DNA of 64,000 nucleotides from Haloplanus rubicundus (GCF_003342675.1 NZ_CP031148.1:124001-188000); one strand, 5' to 3'. Positions 24,152 through 34,725 are shown, counted from the stretch's first letter. The notes: a model not told the origin generated them from the letters alone. A program made the numbers and translations.

Positions 24152-25531
24152 ATGACGGACGAAAATACGGCGACTGACGGCGGTTTGACGGCGACAGAAC
24201 AGGACGTGATCGACGAAATCGACGAGAAGAACGTCGACTTCCTCCGGCTCCAGTTCACCGACATTCTCGGGACGGTCAAGAACGTCTCGGTGCCGGCGAC
24301 GCAGGCGGAGAAAGCGTTCACCGAGGGCATCTACTTCGACGGCTCCTCCATCGACGGCTTCGTCCGGATTCAGGAGTCCGACATGCGTCTCGATCCCGAT
24401 CCGGAGACGTTCGCGGTCCTCCCGTGGCGGAACGGCGACTCCGACGGCGGCGCGGCGGCGCGACTCATCTGTGACGTCGTCGATACGTCGACCGGCGAGC
24501 CGTTCTCGGGCGACCCGCGTGGCGTCCTGAAAAACGCCATCGAGCGCGCCGAAGAGATGGGCTACAACGTCAACATGGCCCCCGAGCCAGAGTTCTTCCT
24601 GTTCGAGGAGGACGAGGACGGGCGCGCGACGACGAAGACGAACGACGCCGGCGGTTACTTCGACCTCGCACCCAAGGACCTCGCCTCGGACGTGCGCCGT
24701 GACATCATCTACGGCCTCGAGAGCATGGGCTTCGACATCGAGGCCTCCCACCACGAGGTGGCCGAGGGGCAACACGAGATCAACTTCACGTACGACGACG
24801 CCCTCTCGACGGCGGACAACGTCGCCACCTTCCGCTCGGTCGTGCGCGCCATCGCGGCGGAACACGACCTCCACGCGACGTTCATGCCCAAGCCCATCGC
24901 CCGGATCAACGGCTCGGGGATGCACACCCACATGTCGCTGTTCACCGAGGACGGCGAGAACGCCTTCCACGACGAGGACGACGAGTTCAACCTGAGCGAC
25001 ACGGCCAAGAGCTACCTCGCGGGCATCCTCGAACACGCGCCGGCCATCACGGCCATCGCCGACCCGACCGTGAACAGCTACAAGCGGCTGGTGCCCGGCT
25101 ACGAGGCGCCGGTGTACGTCGCCTGGTCCGACCGCAACCGCTCGGCGCTCGTCCGCAAGCCCGCCGCGCGCGTCCCCGCGGCCTCCCGGATCGAGCTTCG
25201 GTCGCCCGACCCGTCGTGTAACCCCTACCTCGCCTTCGCGGCCATGATCCACGCGGGTCTCGACGGCATCGAGAACGACCTCGACTGCCCCGACCCGGTC
25301 CGCGAGAACATCTACGAGTTCGACGAGGAGAAACGCGAGGAGTACGGCATCACGACGCTCCCGTCGAACCTCGGCGAGGCCGTCGAGGCCTTCGAGGAAG
25401 ACGAGGTCATCAAGAACGCGATGGGCGACCACGTCGCCGAGAAGTTCGTCGAGGCCAAGTCCCAGGAGTTCGGCGAGTACATCGTCGAAGTCTCCGACTG
25501 GGAGCTCGACCGCTACCTCGAGAAGTTCTGA
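24152..25531 (+). CDS. glnA: Glutamine synthetase type I
   Basis: A 459-residue enzyme that condenses glutamate and ammonia with ATP hydrolysis. Evidence: [19 protein letters not shown] (Asp loop), [20 protein letters not shown] (metal-binding Glu), [20 protein letters not shown], the [10 protein letters not shown] arginine loop and [18 protein letters not shown]. The segment around the adenylylated tyrosine of the GSI-beta type is absent, so control should be GSI-alpha-like plus Lrp. A TATA-like GGCTTAATACT lies at about 24113-24123, giving a short leader. Confidence 0.97.
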   Translation: MTDENTATDGGLTATEQDVIDEIDEKNVDFLRLQFTDILGTVKNVSVPATQAEKAFTEGIYFDGSSIDGFVRIQESDMRLDPDPETFAVLPWRNGDSDGGAAARLICDVVDTSTGEPFSGDPRGVLKNAIERAEEMGYNVNMAPEPEFFLFEEDEDGRATTKTNDAGGYFDLAPKDLASDVRRDIIYGLESMGFDIEASHHEVAEGQHEINFTYDDALSTADNVATFRSVVRAIAAEHDLHATFMPKPIARINGSGMHTHMSLFTEDGENAFHDEDDEFNLSDTAKSYLAGILEHAPAITAIADPTVNSYKRLVPGYEAPVYVAWSDRNRSALVRKPAARVPAASRIELRSPDPSCNPYLAFAAMIHAGLDGIENDLDCPDPVRENIYEFDEEKREEYGITTLPSNLGEAVEAFEEDEVIKNAMGDHVAEKFVEAKSQEFGEYIVEVSDWELDRYLEKF

Positions 25532-25549
25532 GGACCGCCCCACCGACTA

Positions 25550-25555
25550 TTTTTT
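25550..25555 (+). terminator. T-run terminator after glnA
   Basis: Six consecutive T bases 19 bases after the glnA stop, in otherwise GC-rich sequence. This is a typical archaeal intrinsic terminator. On the other strand the PAP2 gene ends about 35 bases further right. Confidence 0.6.
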
Positions 25556-25589
25556 CGCGCACGCGACGACGGCGAGCGACGCGGCCGAC

Positions 25590-26462
25590 CTACGGCGGAC
25601 GGGTCCGCGCGCCGCGCACCCACAGGCCGGGCGCGACGACGACCAGCGCGACGACGCTCCCGGCGAGGACGGCGGCGACGGCGAGCGAGACGTCGCCCTC
25701 GGCGACGAGGGTCGCGACGAAGCCGACGGCCGGGAGGACGACCACGGACGCGACGAGCTGTCGGGTCGTGCCGGCGGTTTCGGTCACGCGCTCCGCGACG
25801 ACGCGCCAGCCGATCCAGCCGCCCGCGGCCGCGGCCACGGCGACGACGGTGTCGACGACGACCGTCACGCCCACCGCCACGAGACCGAGGCCGACGGCGA
25901 GGGCGAACGTCCGAGCCGCGGCGGCGGTGGATACGTCCTCGGCCCCCCACCCGGGACCGAGTCGGAAGGCGACGGCGAGGTAGCCGACGCCGACGGCGAC
26001 GCCGACGATCACGTCGACGAGGTAGTGGACGCCGATGAGCACCCGCGAGGCGGCGACGAGGACGACGAGGGCGGCGGCGACGCCCGTCGCGCGCCGGTCG
26101 TCGGGGGCGACCAGTCGGGCGAGGCCGCCGTACACCACCGTCGCGCCGATGGCGTGGCCGCTGGGGAAGCCGAAGCCGTCCGTCCCGGCGTCGGGGGGAC
26201 GCGGGAGCGCGAAGCCGTGCTTGAGCGCGAGCGTCAGCGCGAGCGCCCCGAGAGCGAGTGCGAGGGCCGTGGCCATCCGCGTCGACGGGACGTCGAGGTG
26301 GTCCGCGAGGAGGTAGCCGGCGGTCACGAGCAACAGGAGCGTCACCGGGTCGCCGAGATGGGTGAGCAGGTGAGAGAGGGCGACGACCGCGTCCGGGAGC
26401 GCCTCGACGACGCTCGCTTCGCCGACGCCGCGGTCGGCGACCGGACGGGCGACGCGGAGCAT
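25590..26462 (-). CDS. PAP2 family membrane phosphatase
   Basis: A 290-residue membrane phosphatase. The three PAP2 motifs appear in order: KHGFALPRPP (motif 1), FPSGHAIGA (motif 2, catalytic His) and SRVLIGVHYLVDVIVG (motif 3). Motif spacing and six or more helices fit a phosphatidate/isoprenyl-diphosphate phosphatase. The C-terminal half adds several very Ala/Val-rich helices beyond the catalytic domain. Substrate unknown. Confidence 0.9.
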   Translation of the reverse strand: MLRVARPVADRGVGEASVVEALPDAVVALSHLLTHLGDPVTLLLLVTAGYLLADHLDVPSTRMATALALALGALALTLALKHGFALPRPPDAGTDGFGFPSGHAIGATVVYGGLARLVAPDDRRATGVAAALVVLVAASRVLIGVHYLVDVIVGVAVGVGYLAVAFRLGPGWGAEDVSTAAAARTFALAVGLGLVAVGVTVVVDTVVAVAAAAGGWIGWRVVAERVTETAGTTRQLVASVVVLPAVGFVATLVAEGDVSLAVAAVLAGSVVALVVVAPGLWVRGARTRPP

Positions 26463-26504
26463 GGGTGGCCGATGGGGGCGAATCAGTTTATACTCCCCGG
26501 ACGG

Positions 26505-27740
26505 TCAGCGCCGGAACCGGCGGAGCGAGTCGAGGGCCTGCCCCGGTTTGCCGAGCAGGGAGAGCCCCGCCCCGAAGATGACGAAGAGGACGTACAGCCC
26601 GAGCGTCGAGAGGAAGATCACGATCATGGCGACGAGGGCGACGAGATCGGAGAGCAGGTAGAAGGCGCCGAGGGTCATGACCGTCCCGTAGAGGAGGACG
26701 AGATAGGGACCCCAGCCGCGGGCGTGGCCGCGACGCATCCGCCGGCGGACGTACGCCTTGAGTTCCGACTCCAGCGCCGGCCGGTCGACCGTTCGGTCCT
26801 CCACGTCGGCCTCGAAGGCGTCCAGATCCTCGCGAACCTCGTCGACTCGGTCGGCGAGGTCCTCGATGTCCGGTGCCGGGGATGGATCCTTGTCGTCGCC
26901 GGTCATTGCCGTCGTCACGTCGTCTCGGTCCGGCGGGTGTTGTACCTGCCGATCCGAGTCGGTGAGCCGGTCGGCCCGGACGGCGTTGATCGTCGCGCCG
27001 ACGAGGAGGACGAGGCCGGCGAGGTAGAACCACGTCACGAGCAGCAAGATCGCGCCGAGGGCGCCGTAGAGCGCGAACCGGCCGCTCGTCGTCGCGATGG
27101 CGGCATAGAGGGCGAAGGCCGTCCCGAAGATCGTCCACCCGCCGGCACAGAACAGCGTTCCTGGGAGCGCCTCGCGCGGCGCCAGATCGGCCGTGGGCGT
27201 CAGGTAGTAGACCGGAAAGAGCGCGGCGACGAGGACGACGAAGAAGGCCAGCGGGGCGAGGAGGGCGACGGGTGTCCGGAGGAGGGCGACGACGCCGACG
27301 AGGACGACGCCGCCGAAGGAGCCGACGCCGACGGCGGCGAGCACCGTCGCGCCGATCCGGAGGCTCCCGAGGAAGTCGCGGGCGGGGGTGCCGTAGATCC
27401 GGGCGAAGGCGGTGTCGATGCCGCGGAAGAGCTTGAGCGAACTCCAGAGGAGGAGGAGCAAGCCGACGAACGTGACGCCGCCCCGCCCCGTGGTGTTCGC
27501 CAGCGCCTCGCCGACGAGATCCTGCCCGACGGGGAGGAGATACCGATCGGCGAGGCCGAGGACGGCCGTCCGAAGCCCCGTCCCGCCCAGGACCGTGGCG
27601 ACGACGGTCGTCAGGACGAGCAGGGGCAACAGGGAGACGAAGGCGTAGTAGGCGATGCTGGCGGCCAAGAGGGTGGCGTCCCGCGCCTGGACCTCGCGGA
27701 CGACGGTCCGAACGAGGGCGAGCCGTGATCGAGCGGACAC
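26505..27740 (-). CDS. YihY/BrkB family membrane protein
   Basis: A 411-residue inner membrane protein. Residues about 1-265 are the YihY/BrkB domain with six helices (ASIAYYAFVSLLPLLVLTT is the signature, also WSSLKLFRGIDTAF and WFYLAGLVLLVGATINA). An acidic cytoplasmic linker with a heptad-like stretch (DLADRVDEVREDLDAF) follows, then two more helices at the end. It is not an RNase BN despite old names. GTG at 27740 is preferred over TTG at 27767 because it gives the family start. Confidence 0.85.
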   Translation of the reverse strand: MSARSRLALVRTVVREVQARDATLLAASIAYYAFVSLLPLLVLTTVVATVLGGTGLRTAVLGLADRYLLPVGQDLVGEALANTTGRGGVTFVGLLLLLWSSLKLFRGIDTAFARIYGTPARDFLGSLRIGATVLAAVGVGSFGGVVLVGVVALLRTPVALLAPLAFFVVLVAALFPVYYLTPTADLAPREALPGTLFCAGGWTIFGTAFALYAAIATTSGRFALYGALGAILLLVTWFYLAGLVLLVGATINAVRADRLTDSDRQVQHPPDRDDVTTAMTGDDKDPSPAPDIEDLADRVDEVREDLDAFEADVEDRTVDRPALESELKAYVRRRMRRGHARGWGPYLVLLYGTVMTLGAFYLLSDLVALVAMIVIFLSTLGLYVLFVIFGAGLSLLGKPGQALDSLRRFRR

Positions 27741-27809
27741 GCCGCCCGGTTCGCGCGGCGGCGACAAAAGCCCGTGCCCGTTCGTAGGTTGTTGCGAGTC
27801 GGTACAGTC

Positions 27810-27962
27810 TCAGTCGACGGGGGCGAAGTACGCCGCGGCGCCGTCGGCGTCGCCGAGTTCCGCGAGTCGCCCGTCCGCACACCGGTCGCAGCCGCTCGGC
27901 TCTTCGGGGGCGGCGTACACCGTTTCGCACCGTTCACAGGCGAAAAACCGGAGTCCGGGCAC
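27810..27962 (-). CDS. Small zinc-ribbon protein
   Basis: A 50-residue protein with two CxxC knuckles (ACERCE at residues 8-13, GCDRCA at 24-29), a rubredoxin/zinc-ribbon pattern, and an acidic end with Tyr-Phe. GTG start. No recognised family name. It lies between the BrkB gene and the divergent site-2 protease gene. Confidence 0.6.
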   Translation of the reverse strand: MPGLRFFACERCETVYAAPEEPSGCDRCADGRLAELGDADGAAAYFAPVD

Positions 27963-28094
27963 GGCTGTCGTTCGTGACGCGGGAGCATAAGCGACACGCC
28001 GAACCGCCCGATTCGACCGCGTGACGGCCCACGAACCGCAATCACGAGGGCGTCGGCCACGGGATACTAGTGGCTGTAGGCCCTACCGACGACG

Positions 28095-29192
28095 ATGGAC
28101 GAACCCACGGTTTCGGGCGATCTCCCCGACCCGGAGTCGCTCACGGACGCGTTTCTCGTATACGAGGTGGAGGCGGCCGAGGAGGGGGTTCGATACTACG
28201 GCGAACTCACCGAGGCGAGGGAGGCCGTCCTGCGGACGCTCGCCCCGGCGTTTCGCGAGCGGGGCTACCGCGTGACCCTCACCCGGGAGATGGGGGAGTA
28301 CGTCCTCGTCGCGACGGAGCGGTCGACGGGGGTCGACGGCGTGCCGTGGACCCACGTCGCGCTGTTCGGGGCGACGCTCGTGACGACGCTCTATGCCGGC
28401 TCGCAGTGGTACGGCATCGACCTGCGCGCCGATCCGCTCGCCGTCGTCGGGGCGTGGCCCTTCGCCCTGTCGGTCCTGGGCGTCCTCGCGGTCCACGAAC
28501 TCGGCCACTACGTTCTCAGCCGCCACCACGAGGTGGAGGCGTCGCTGCCCTACTTCATCCCGATTCCGAGCGTCCTCGGCACGCTCGGGGCGGTGATCCG
28601 CATGAACGACACCATTCCGAGCCGTCGCGCCCTGTTCGACATCGGCGTCGCCGGCCCCCTCGCCGGGCTGGGCGCGACCGTCGTCGTCACCGCAGTGGGC
28701 GTCTCGCTCCCGCCCGTCGCGTCGGGGTCGACGCTCGTTGCCGACCTTCAACTGGGCTACCCGCTCCTGGTGCAGGGCATCGCTGCCCTCCTGGGCGAGC
28801 CGTTGAGCTACGGGGCCGGACGGACGGTCAACCCGGTGGTCGTCGGCGGGTGGGTCGGCGCGTTCGTCACGTTCCTCAACCTGCTTCCGGTCGGCCAGCT
28901 CGACGGCGCCCACGTGACGCGGGCGCTCGTGGGGGAGCGCCTCGACTCGATCCAGCGGGTGATCCCACTCGCGCTGTTCGGGCTCGCGGGCTATCTCGTG
29001 GTGGTCGAGGGCGGCCGGGGCGCACAGATCTGGGCGTTCTGGGGCGTGCTGACCCTCCTGTTTTCCCGCGCCGGGAGCGCGACGCCCATGGACGAGACGC
29101 CGGTGGGCCCGAAACGGCGGGTTGTCGGCGCTCTGACGCTCGTGCTCGGGGTGCTGTGTTTCACGCCGGTCCCCATCGCGTTCGCGGGGTGA
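28095..29192 (+). CDS. Site-2 protease family intramembrane metalloprotease
   Basis: A 365-residue membrane protease. HELGH (in VLAVHELGHYVLSRHHEV) supplies the zinc ligands and catalytic Glu. NLLPVGQLDGAHVTRAL is the second S2P motif with the third ligand Asp. The N-terminal ~90 residues are a soluble domain; about seven helices follow. The haloarchaeal members resemble the EGY1/RseP relatives without PDZ. Its substrate may be a membrane-bound regulator, but none is adjacent. Confidence 0.9.
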   Translation: MDEPTVSGDLPDPESLTDAFLVYEVEAAEEGVRYYGELTEAREAVLRTLAPAFRERGYRVTLTREMGEYVLVATERSTGVDGVPWTHVALFGATLVTTLYAGSQWYGIDLRADPLAVVGAWPFALSVLGVLAVHELGHYVLSRHHEVEASLPYFIPIPSVLGTLGAVIRMNDTIPSRRALFDIGVAGPLAGLGATVVVTAVGVSLPPVASGSTLVADLQLGYPLLVQGIAALLGEPLSYGAGRTVNPVVVGGWVGAFVTFLNLLPVGQLDGAHVTRALVGERLDSIQRVIPLALFGLAGYLVVVEGGRGAQIWAFWGVLTLLFSRAGSATPMDETPVGPKRRVVGALTLVLGVLCFTPVPIAFAG

Positions 29193-29269
29193 GACGGGGG
29201 ACGGTGAGTCAGTGTCGGTTGGTCGCCGAGGCGGTCCGGAAAACAGGGACAGTGCTCCGTCCGAGTCGG

Positions 29270-29950
29270 CTACGGCGCGACGCCGACGGTCAGGAGCGTC
29301 CCCCACGTCCGGTAGCGATCCACCATCTCCTCGCGGGAGTCCCAGTCCTCGGTCGGGAACGCGTCGGCGGGCGGAATGTCGATTTCGCGGTCCGGAATGG
29401 TGTCCTGTTCGGCGACGTGGAAGCCGGCGTCGCGGAAGGCCTCGCGATAGCGCTCGCGGTCCCACAGCTGCATCTCGACGCCCACCGTCTCCTGCCACTC
29501 GTGGGTGTGGACGCTCTCCGCGAAGAAGTTGACCGCACAGAAGAACGTGCCGCCGGGGCGCAGGATTCGGCGGAGTTCCCGGAGGACGGCGTCGGGGTCT
29601 TGGGCGTAGTAAAAGGCCTCCATCGACCAGACGTGATCGACGCTCCCATCACGGAAGGGGAGGTGGCCGAAGTCGCCGCGGAGGAAATCGAGCAGGTCGT
29701 CGTCGGTGTAGCTCCGTGCGTTCCGCACCATCTCGCCGGAGGCGTCGAGGCCGACGCTCCGACCGACGTCGCGCGTCTCGCGGAGCGCCCGCAGGGCGTA
29801 GCCGGAGCCGGTGCCCAGGTCGAGCACCGTCTCGCCGGCTTCGGCGGGCATCCGGGCGAGGGCCTCCTTCGCCGTGTGCCAGTGTCGCTCCTCCATCCCC
29901 CGATCCTTCCCCTCGCTCGCCCACCGGTCGAACTCGGCTTGCACGCTCAT
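29270..29950 (-). CDS. Class I SAM-dependent methyltransferase
   Basis: A 226-residue methyltransferase of the UbiE/COQ5-like group. Motif I is VLDLGTGSGYALRAL, followed by GLDASGEMV (acidic end of strand 2), FGHLPFRDGSVDHVWSMEAFYY (motif post II) and LRRILRPGGTFFCAVNFF. The N-terminus (EFDRWASEGKDRGMEERHW) helps identify a small-molecule methyltransferase. Substrate unknown. ATG at 29950 matches the usual family start. Confidence 0.85.
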   Translation of the reverse strand: MSVQAEFDRWASEGKDRGMEERHWHTAKEALARMPAEAGETVLDLGTGSGYALRALRETRDVGRSVGLDASGEMVRNARSYTDDDLLDFLRGDFGHLPFRDGSVDHVWSMEAFYYAQDPDAVLRELRRILRPGGTFFCAVNFFAESVHTHEWQETVGVEMQLWDRERYREAFRDAGFHVAEQDTIPDREIDIPPADAFPTEDWDSREEMVDRYRTWGTLLTVGVAP

Positions 29951-30082
29951 TGTGGATGGGGAGGGAGCGGGCCCACTAATCGCTACTGATAGGGCGTATC
30001 GGGGGTGGTCGGAGATTCTCGGCGACGCCACGCAACGACGAACCCGGAAGCCGGTGGCGACGATACGCCCCGGATAACGCGG

Positions 30083-32476
30083 TCAGTGCGACCGGTTCTC
30101 GGCCGATGACGACGATTCGGATTCGTCGACGGGGCCGCGCCGCCGCCCGGTCAGGGCGCGGTAGACGGGGTAGACGTAGTCCTCGATGGGGCCGTGGACG
30201 CCGCGCGGACTCGCGTAGACGAGGACGGGCAGGTCCGCGCCTTTCGCGAGTTCGATGACGCGGTCCGGCGTGCTCCCGAACACCCACCGCCGGAGTCGCC
30301 GGGTGCGGGTGGCGCCGATGACGAGGATGCCACCGTTCTCCGCTGCAGTCCGGACGAGGCCTTCCGCGACGGAGGCGGCGGCGACGTTCTGAACCTCGAC
30401 GGTCGGCGCATCGGCGAGTCGCGAGATGGTCGTCTCGGCGTTCTCCGGGCGTCCCTGTCCACCCTCCGGCGTGACGTTGATGACGTGGAGTTCGGTCCCC
30501 TCCTGTCCCATTCGTTCGATCAGCGAGAGGAGATCGAGGTGGTGCGGGCCGCCGCCGGCGCCGATGTTGACGACGCCGATGTCCGGATCGGAGACGCCGC
30601 TGGCAAAGAGGACGCCGCAGGGCGCGGAGTACTCCACCTGCTCCGCGATCCGGGTGTGTTCCTCGGGGTAGCCCATGAGAATCAGGTCGGCCCCGTCGTC
30701 GCGAGCGGTCTGGACGATGTCGAAGGCGACGTCCTGACAGATGTGCCCCTCGACGGTGTAGTCGACGTCGATATCCGCGTCCGCGAGTTGCGACTCGATG
30801 CGCTCGGTCCGCCGTCTGGCGGTGTCCTCAACGATTTCCCACGGCGTCTGGTCGGGGATGTGGGTGACGGTGACCACCTGCACGAGCGGGTCGTCGCTGC
30901 GGAGGCGGCCGAGCGTCGCGGCAAGCTGGGTGTACTGGGGCGCCCGCTCCGGACGCGCGACGGCGACGAGGATGCGGTGGCGCTCGCCCGCCGTTTCTTC
31001 CGCTTCCGCCCCGGCGGCTGCCGTCGTCTCGCCGGCCGCCGTCGGCCTAGACGGGGCCACCACCTGCTCGAACAGCTCCTCGACGCCGGGCGCGCCGCCC
31101 CAGACGAGGTACGCGGCGAGCATCCCGACCACGAGGAGGAGACCGACGATCACGCCCTTGACCGGGAGATTGTAGATGAGCGCGACGTTGGCGAGGATGC
31201 CGAGGACGGGGACGGCCGGAACGCCGGGGACGCGGAAGCCGCGTTCGAGGTCGGGGAAGCGCCGTCGGGAGTAGACGAGCGCGGCGTTGACGACCGAGAG
31301 GGGAAGCAGGAGGTTGAGCGTCGCGAAGCCGGTGAGCGTCGTGAGACCGAGTTCGGTCAGGGTGAGTGGGCCGACGGCAGGCAGGGTGACGGTGAGGTCG
31401 ACCGGCACGATGCCGCCCTCAGCCGGGAACAGCCCGATGAAGACGACGATCATGGCGACGATGGTGGCCGTCGTCGCCATCACGCTCCAGAAGGGAGTGC
31501 CGTAGCGGGTGTGGATGCGGGCGAAGGGACGCGGCGCCTGTCCCTGCCGGCCCATCAGGGAGCCGATACCGCTGGCGGCGAGGACGCTGGCGTTGGAGGC
31601 GCTGACCATGCTGAACACCGCGCCGGCGACGATTAGCGACCGGCCGAGCGGACCGAGGAAGCCGGCGGCGACGCGGCCCATCGCCGTCTCGCCCTCCTGA
31701 GCGATCACTTCGGCCGGGACGGGCGAGTTGACCATCGCGACGATGACGAACGCGTAGAGGACGGTGACGGTGACGATGCTGGCGGCGATGGCCCGCGGCA
31801 CGGTCTTGCGGGGTTCGATGATCTCGCCCGCGCTGGCGGCGATGGCGGAGAAGCCGAAGAAGGTGATGAAGGCGAGGGCGGCGATGGTGACGATGCCGAC
31901 GGCGTCGGCGGTGAAGCGGGTGGTGAAGGTGTCGACGGCCACGGTCGGTCCGCGAAACGTGAACGCGCCGGCGACGAAGGCGACGAGGACGGCCACCTTC
32001 GCGCCGGTGACGAGCAGTTGGAAGGTGCCGCTCTCCTCGGTGCCCCGGGCGTTGAGCGTGCCCAACAGGACGGCCGCGACGACGCCGGTCGTCCCGTGCG
32101 GGAGGAAGTGCAGGGAGTCGGGGAGGATGAAGCGGACGAACCACTCGTCCATCGTCGCGAGATAGAAGGCGGTGGTGCCGGTGTAGCCCAGAAAGAGCAT
32201 GGCGCCGACGGCGTAGACGAGCGTCTCGTGTTCGAAGGTGCGCGTCGAGAAGAGGTAGCCGCCGCCGTTCTCGGCGTAGATGGAGGCGAACTCGGAGTAG
32301 GAGGCGGCGGTGAGGCCGGCGACGACCGCCGCGAGGACGAAGGCGACGACGGCGCTACTGCCGATGGCGGCGACGGCGGTGCCCGACAGCGAGAAGATGC
32401 CCGCCGCGATCATGGTGCCCAGCCCGATCGCGAAGGCGATCTTGAAATCCAGCGTGCGTCTGTGCTCGACCATCAC
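30083..32476 (-). CDS. APC amino acid permease fused to two universal stress domains
   Basis: A 797-residue fusion. The first ~450 residues are an APC-superfamily transporter with twelve helices (KIAFAIGLGTMIAAGIFSLSG is the helix 1 signature; ENGGGYLFST). After a flexible Ala/Thr/Glu linker (about 465-495) come two UspA-like modules (ILVAVARPERAPQYTQLA ... DLILMGYPEE; then VNIGAGGGPHHLDLLSLIERM ... ILVIGATRTRRLRRWVFGS with the ATP-type Gly-Arg loop). The fusion is well known in haloarchaea. The Usp part probably senses ATP or energy state. Second ATG at 32473 is equally possible. Confidence 0.9.
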   Translation of the reverse strand: MMVEHRRTLDFKIAFAIGLGTMIAAGIFSLSGTAVAAIGSSAVVAFVLAAVVAGLTAASYSEFASIYAENGGGYLFSTRTFEHETLVYAVGAMLFLGYTGTTAFYLATMDEWFVRFILPDSLHFLPHGTTGVVAAVLLGTLNARGTEESGTFQLLVTGAKVAVLVAFVAGAFTFRGPTVAVDTFTTRFTADAVGIVTIAALAFITFFGFSAIAASAGEIIEPRKTVPRAIAASIVTVTVLYAFVIVAMVNSPVPAEVIAQEGETAMGRVAAGFLGPLGRSLIVAGAVFSMVSASNASVLAASGIGSLMGRQGQAPRPFARIHTRYGTPFWSVMATTATIVAMIVVFIGLFPAEGGIVPVDLTVTLPAVGPLTLTELGLTTLTGFATLNLLLPLSVVNAALVYSRRRFPDLERGFRVPGVPAVPVLGILANVALIYNLPVKGVIVGLLLVVGMLAAYLVWGGAPGVEELFEQVVAPSRPTAAGETTAAAGAEAEETAGERHRILVAVARPERAPQYTQLAATLGRLRSDDPLVQVVTVTHIPDQTPWEIVEDTARRRTERIESQLADADIDVDYTVEGHICQDVAFDIVQTARDDGADLILMGYPEEHTRIAEQVEYSAPCGVLFASGVSDPDIGVVNIGAGGGPHHLDLLSLIERMGQEGTELHVINVTPEGGQGRPENAETTISRLADAPTVEVQNVAAASVAEGLVRTAAENGGILVIGATRTRRLRRWVFGSTPDRVIELAKGADLPVLVYASPRGVHGPIEDYVYPVYRALTGRRRGPVDESESSSSAENRSH

Positions 32477-32526
32477 GTCCTCCTGCCCCGTCAGTCGTCA
32501 AAAATCACGGGGGTCGTTACGCGGAG

Positions 32527-33045
32527 TTAGAACAGCCCCTTGACCGTGTTGATGACCGTCCACGTCGCCTGCTTGACGAGTTTGCCGTCCTCGCCGTTGA
32601 TCACGATACCCCGGACGGTGTTCCCGGTCCGCCGCCCGTTCTGGACGTGCTCGACGAACTGTGGGACGGGGTTGTCGAGGGCGACCAAGTTCTCGGCGGT
32701 GTCGCGGGTCATCAGCATCTTCAGGCTCGCGTCGTCGCGCCGGGACTGCCGGAGGTCGGTGATCGTTCCATCGGGACGCATGTAAAAGGAGAAGGCGACG
32801 TCCGTGTTGACGAAGTAGACGTTGACGACGTTGCCCGTGAGCTGGTTGTACACCTGCCGCTCGGCGAAGTTCATCTCGACGTCGCCGACGTTCGAGTTGA
32901 ACCGCGGCTGCATGTCCTGCAGGTCGGCAAAGAGGTCGTCGGCCCACGCCGGCTGTGACGACTGGGCGGCGACTGGCACCCCCGCAGCGGCGAACGAGAG
33001 CGTGACGAGAACGGCGACCGCGGTTCGGGCGAGAAGCGATACCAT
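32527..33045 (-). CDS. Secreted protein of unknown function
   Basis: A 172-residue protein with a classic signal peptide (residues 1-27, ending VAAQ). A mature domain of mixed alpha/beta character follows (MNFAERQVYNQLTGNVVNVYF, then a DGTITDLRQSRRDDASLKML segment). No cysteine near the cleavage site, so not a lipoprotein. I do not recognise the family. It follows the APC-USP gene convergently-free, in the same direction, 50 bases upstream of it. Confidence 0.72.
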   Translation of the reverse strand: MVSLLARTAVAVLVTLSFAAAGVPVAAQSSQPAWADDLFADLQDMQPRFNSNVGDVEMNFAERQVYNQLTGNVVNVYFVNTDVAFSFYMRPDGTITDLRQSRRDDASLKMLMTRDTAENLVALDNPVPQFVEHVQNGRRTGNTVRGIVINGEDGKLVKQATWTVINTVKGLF

Positions 33046-33141
33046 ACCGTACCGGACGCGGCCGGCGTATTTGTGGATTTGGGCTGGCGTCTCAGCGATG
33101 ATACTCGCGACGTGGTGGTCGGCGGGCGCGCGGTCCCGCCG

Positions 33142-34254
33142 TCACGCCGTCGCGTCCCGAATCTCCTCGACCGACGCGTCCGTCTTGAACGCCGTCCCGT
33201 GGTAGTGGGCGCGGGAGGCCTCGAACCCGGCCGCCCGCAGGTCCGCGAGGAACTCGTCCATCGCGGGCGCGGACCGGGTCCACTCCTTGCAGAGGCGGTG
33301 CTGGTCGTAGTGAGTGGGTTCGTCGAGTTCCGTCGCCAGTCGGTCGAGCATCCGGCGGGCGCGGGCCGCCTCGCCCATCCCGTCGTCGACGCCCTCGCGG
33401 ACGGCGGCGACGAACTCGCGGTCGCGGATCGCCCCCAGCCAGAGGGGACCGGCGGTGACGACGCGATTTCCTCCGCAGGCAGGACAGTCGTCAGGTGGGT
33501 GGGCGATCAGCCCCCACTCCGCCTCCCGGGTGAGACAGTCCTCGCAGTGGTGGACGTAGCCGAGTTCGTCGAGACACGCGTCGGCTTCGGTCGCCCGGCC
33601 GTCGAGTTCGAGGTAGGTGCGGGCGTAGTGGCGGGAGACGTGCGAGCAGATGGGGCGGGCGGCGGTGTCGTAGCGGGCGGCGGTGCGGACGAGGGCCGAG
33701 AGCAGGACCCGAAGCCCCATCTCGGGGTGGTAGTCGGTGTTCCGGGCGACGGCGCCGTAAGAGCGGACGCCGCTCTCGAAGTGGGCGCCACAGAGCGGCG
33801 CGGTGTCGGTGGCGGTGACACAGACGAGATCGCGGGCGTTGGCGAAGGCGGCGTCGGCGAACGGGATGGGGGTACCGAAGGGGTCGAGGTCGATCACGTC
33901 GGTCGTCGAGTCGTGCATATGGACGTTGGCGTCGCGTTCGATCACGTCGACGGCCAGTCCGTTGCGGTCGGCGTTCTCGCGGGCGAGCGAGACGGCGTCG
34001 GGGTCGGTGTCGAGAGCGGTCACGTCCCAGCCCTCGCTCGCGGCGCGACAGGCGCGGACGCCGCTGGCGGTCATGGCGTCCAGATACGTCTCGGCGCGGG
34101 GTTCGCGCTCCCGATAGGCGCGAAGGACAGCGACCGTCACGTCGCGGTTCAGTTCCTGCGTGGGGTTGTAGAAGACGCCCTCGCCACGGCCCTGGCTCGC
34201 GCCGTCGCGGGCGTCCTCGACTGCGAACTCGATGCTCCCCTCGGTGACGCGCAT
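33142..34254 (-). CDS. trm1: tRNA (guanine26-N2)-dimethyltransferase
   Basis: A 370-residue tRNA modification enzyme that dimethylates G26. Evidence: the Trm1 opening [20 protein letters not shown], the SAM-binding [31 protein letters not shown] (catalytic motif IV region) and CHVSRHY-type segment. A zinc-binding set ([27 protein letters not shown]) is interrupted in writing but gives four cysteines at about residues 235-262. Length matches archaeal Trm1. Confidence 0.93.
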   Translation of the reverse strand: MRVTEGSIEFAVEDARDGASQGRGEGVFYNPTQELNRDVTVAVLRAYREREPRAETYLDAMTASGVRACRAASEGWDVTALDTDPDAVSLARENADRNGLAVDVIERDANVHMHDSTTDVIDLDPFGTPIPFADAAFANARDLVCVTATDTAPLCGAHFESGVRSYGAVARNTDYHPEMGLRVLLSALVRTAARYDTAARPICSHVSRHYARTYLELDGRATEADACLDELGYVHHCEDCLTREAEWGLIAHPPDDCPACGGNRVVTAGPLWLGAIRDREFVAAVREGVDDGMGEAARARRMLDRLATELDEPTHYDQHRLCKEWTRSAPAMDEFLADLRAAGFEASRAHYHGTAFKTDASVEEIRDATA

Positions 34255-34377
34255 GGATCGAGTGGACGGTGAGCGCCGAAAAACGCCGCGGTTCGGCGTG
34301 ACGGACGGCGGACGCCCGTCGCACGGCCGTCCGACCGACCGAACCGCTTTAGACGCGGAGGCCCAACGGTTCGCGTC

Positions 34378-34725
34378 GTGAGCGAGGTCGAGGACTGGCG
34401 CGAGGCGCTCTCGGCGGCCGGAGAGCTATCAGGCCCCATCGTCGACGCCATCCTCGCGACCCACGGCGACCGCGGGAGCCGGGCCATCGAGGCCGTCTCC
34501 GAGGAGCGGGTGAAGGAGTACCGCGATTTCACCGTCGTCGTCGGCCACGACGACGAGTACATCATCGAGGACGGCGGCTGTACCTGCAAGGACGCGGAGT
34601 ACAACCTCGATACGGCCGATCCGTCCCAGCGGTGCTGGCACGCCCTCGCCGTCGACATCGCCGAACGGGTCGGTGCCGTCGACTACCACGACATGTGGTA
34701 CTCCGAAGTGCGGGAGTTCATTTGA
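34378..34725 (+). CDS. SWIM zinc-finger protein
   Basis: A 115-residue protein with a SWIM motif: [12 protein letters not shown], then [10 protein letters not shown] (CxC...CxH, residues about 64-85). SWIM domains mediate DNA or protein binding and in archaea occur in small stand-alone proteins of unknown partner. The start codon is GTG, with a TATA-like GCTTTAGAC about 30 bases upstream (34346-34354). An acyl-CoA dehydrogenase gene follows 35 bases later. Confidence 0.85.
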   Translation: MSEVEDWREALSAAGELSGPIVDAILATHGDRGSRAIEAVSEERVKEYRDFTVVVGHDDEYIIEDGGCTCKDAEYNLDTADPSQRCWHALAVDIAERVGAVDYHDMWYSEVREFI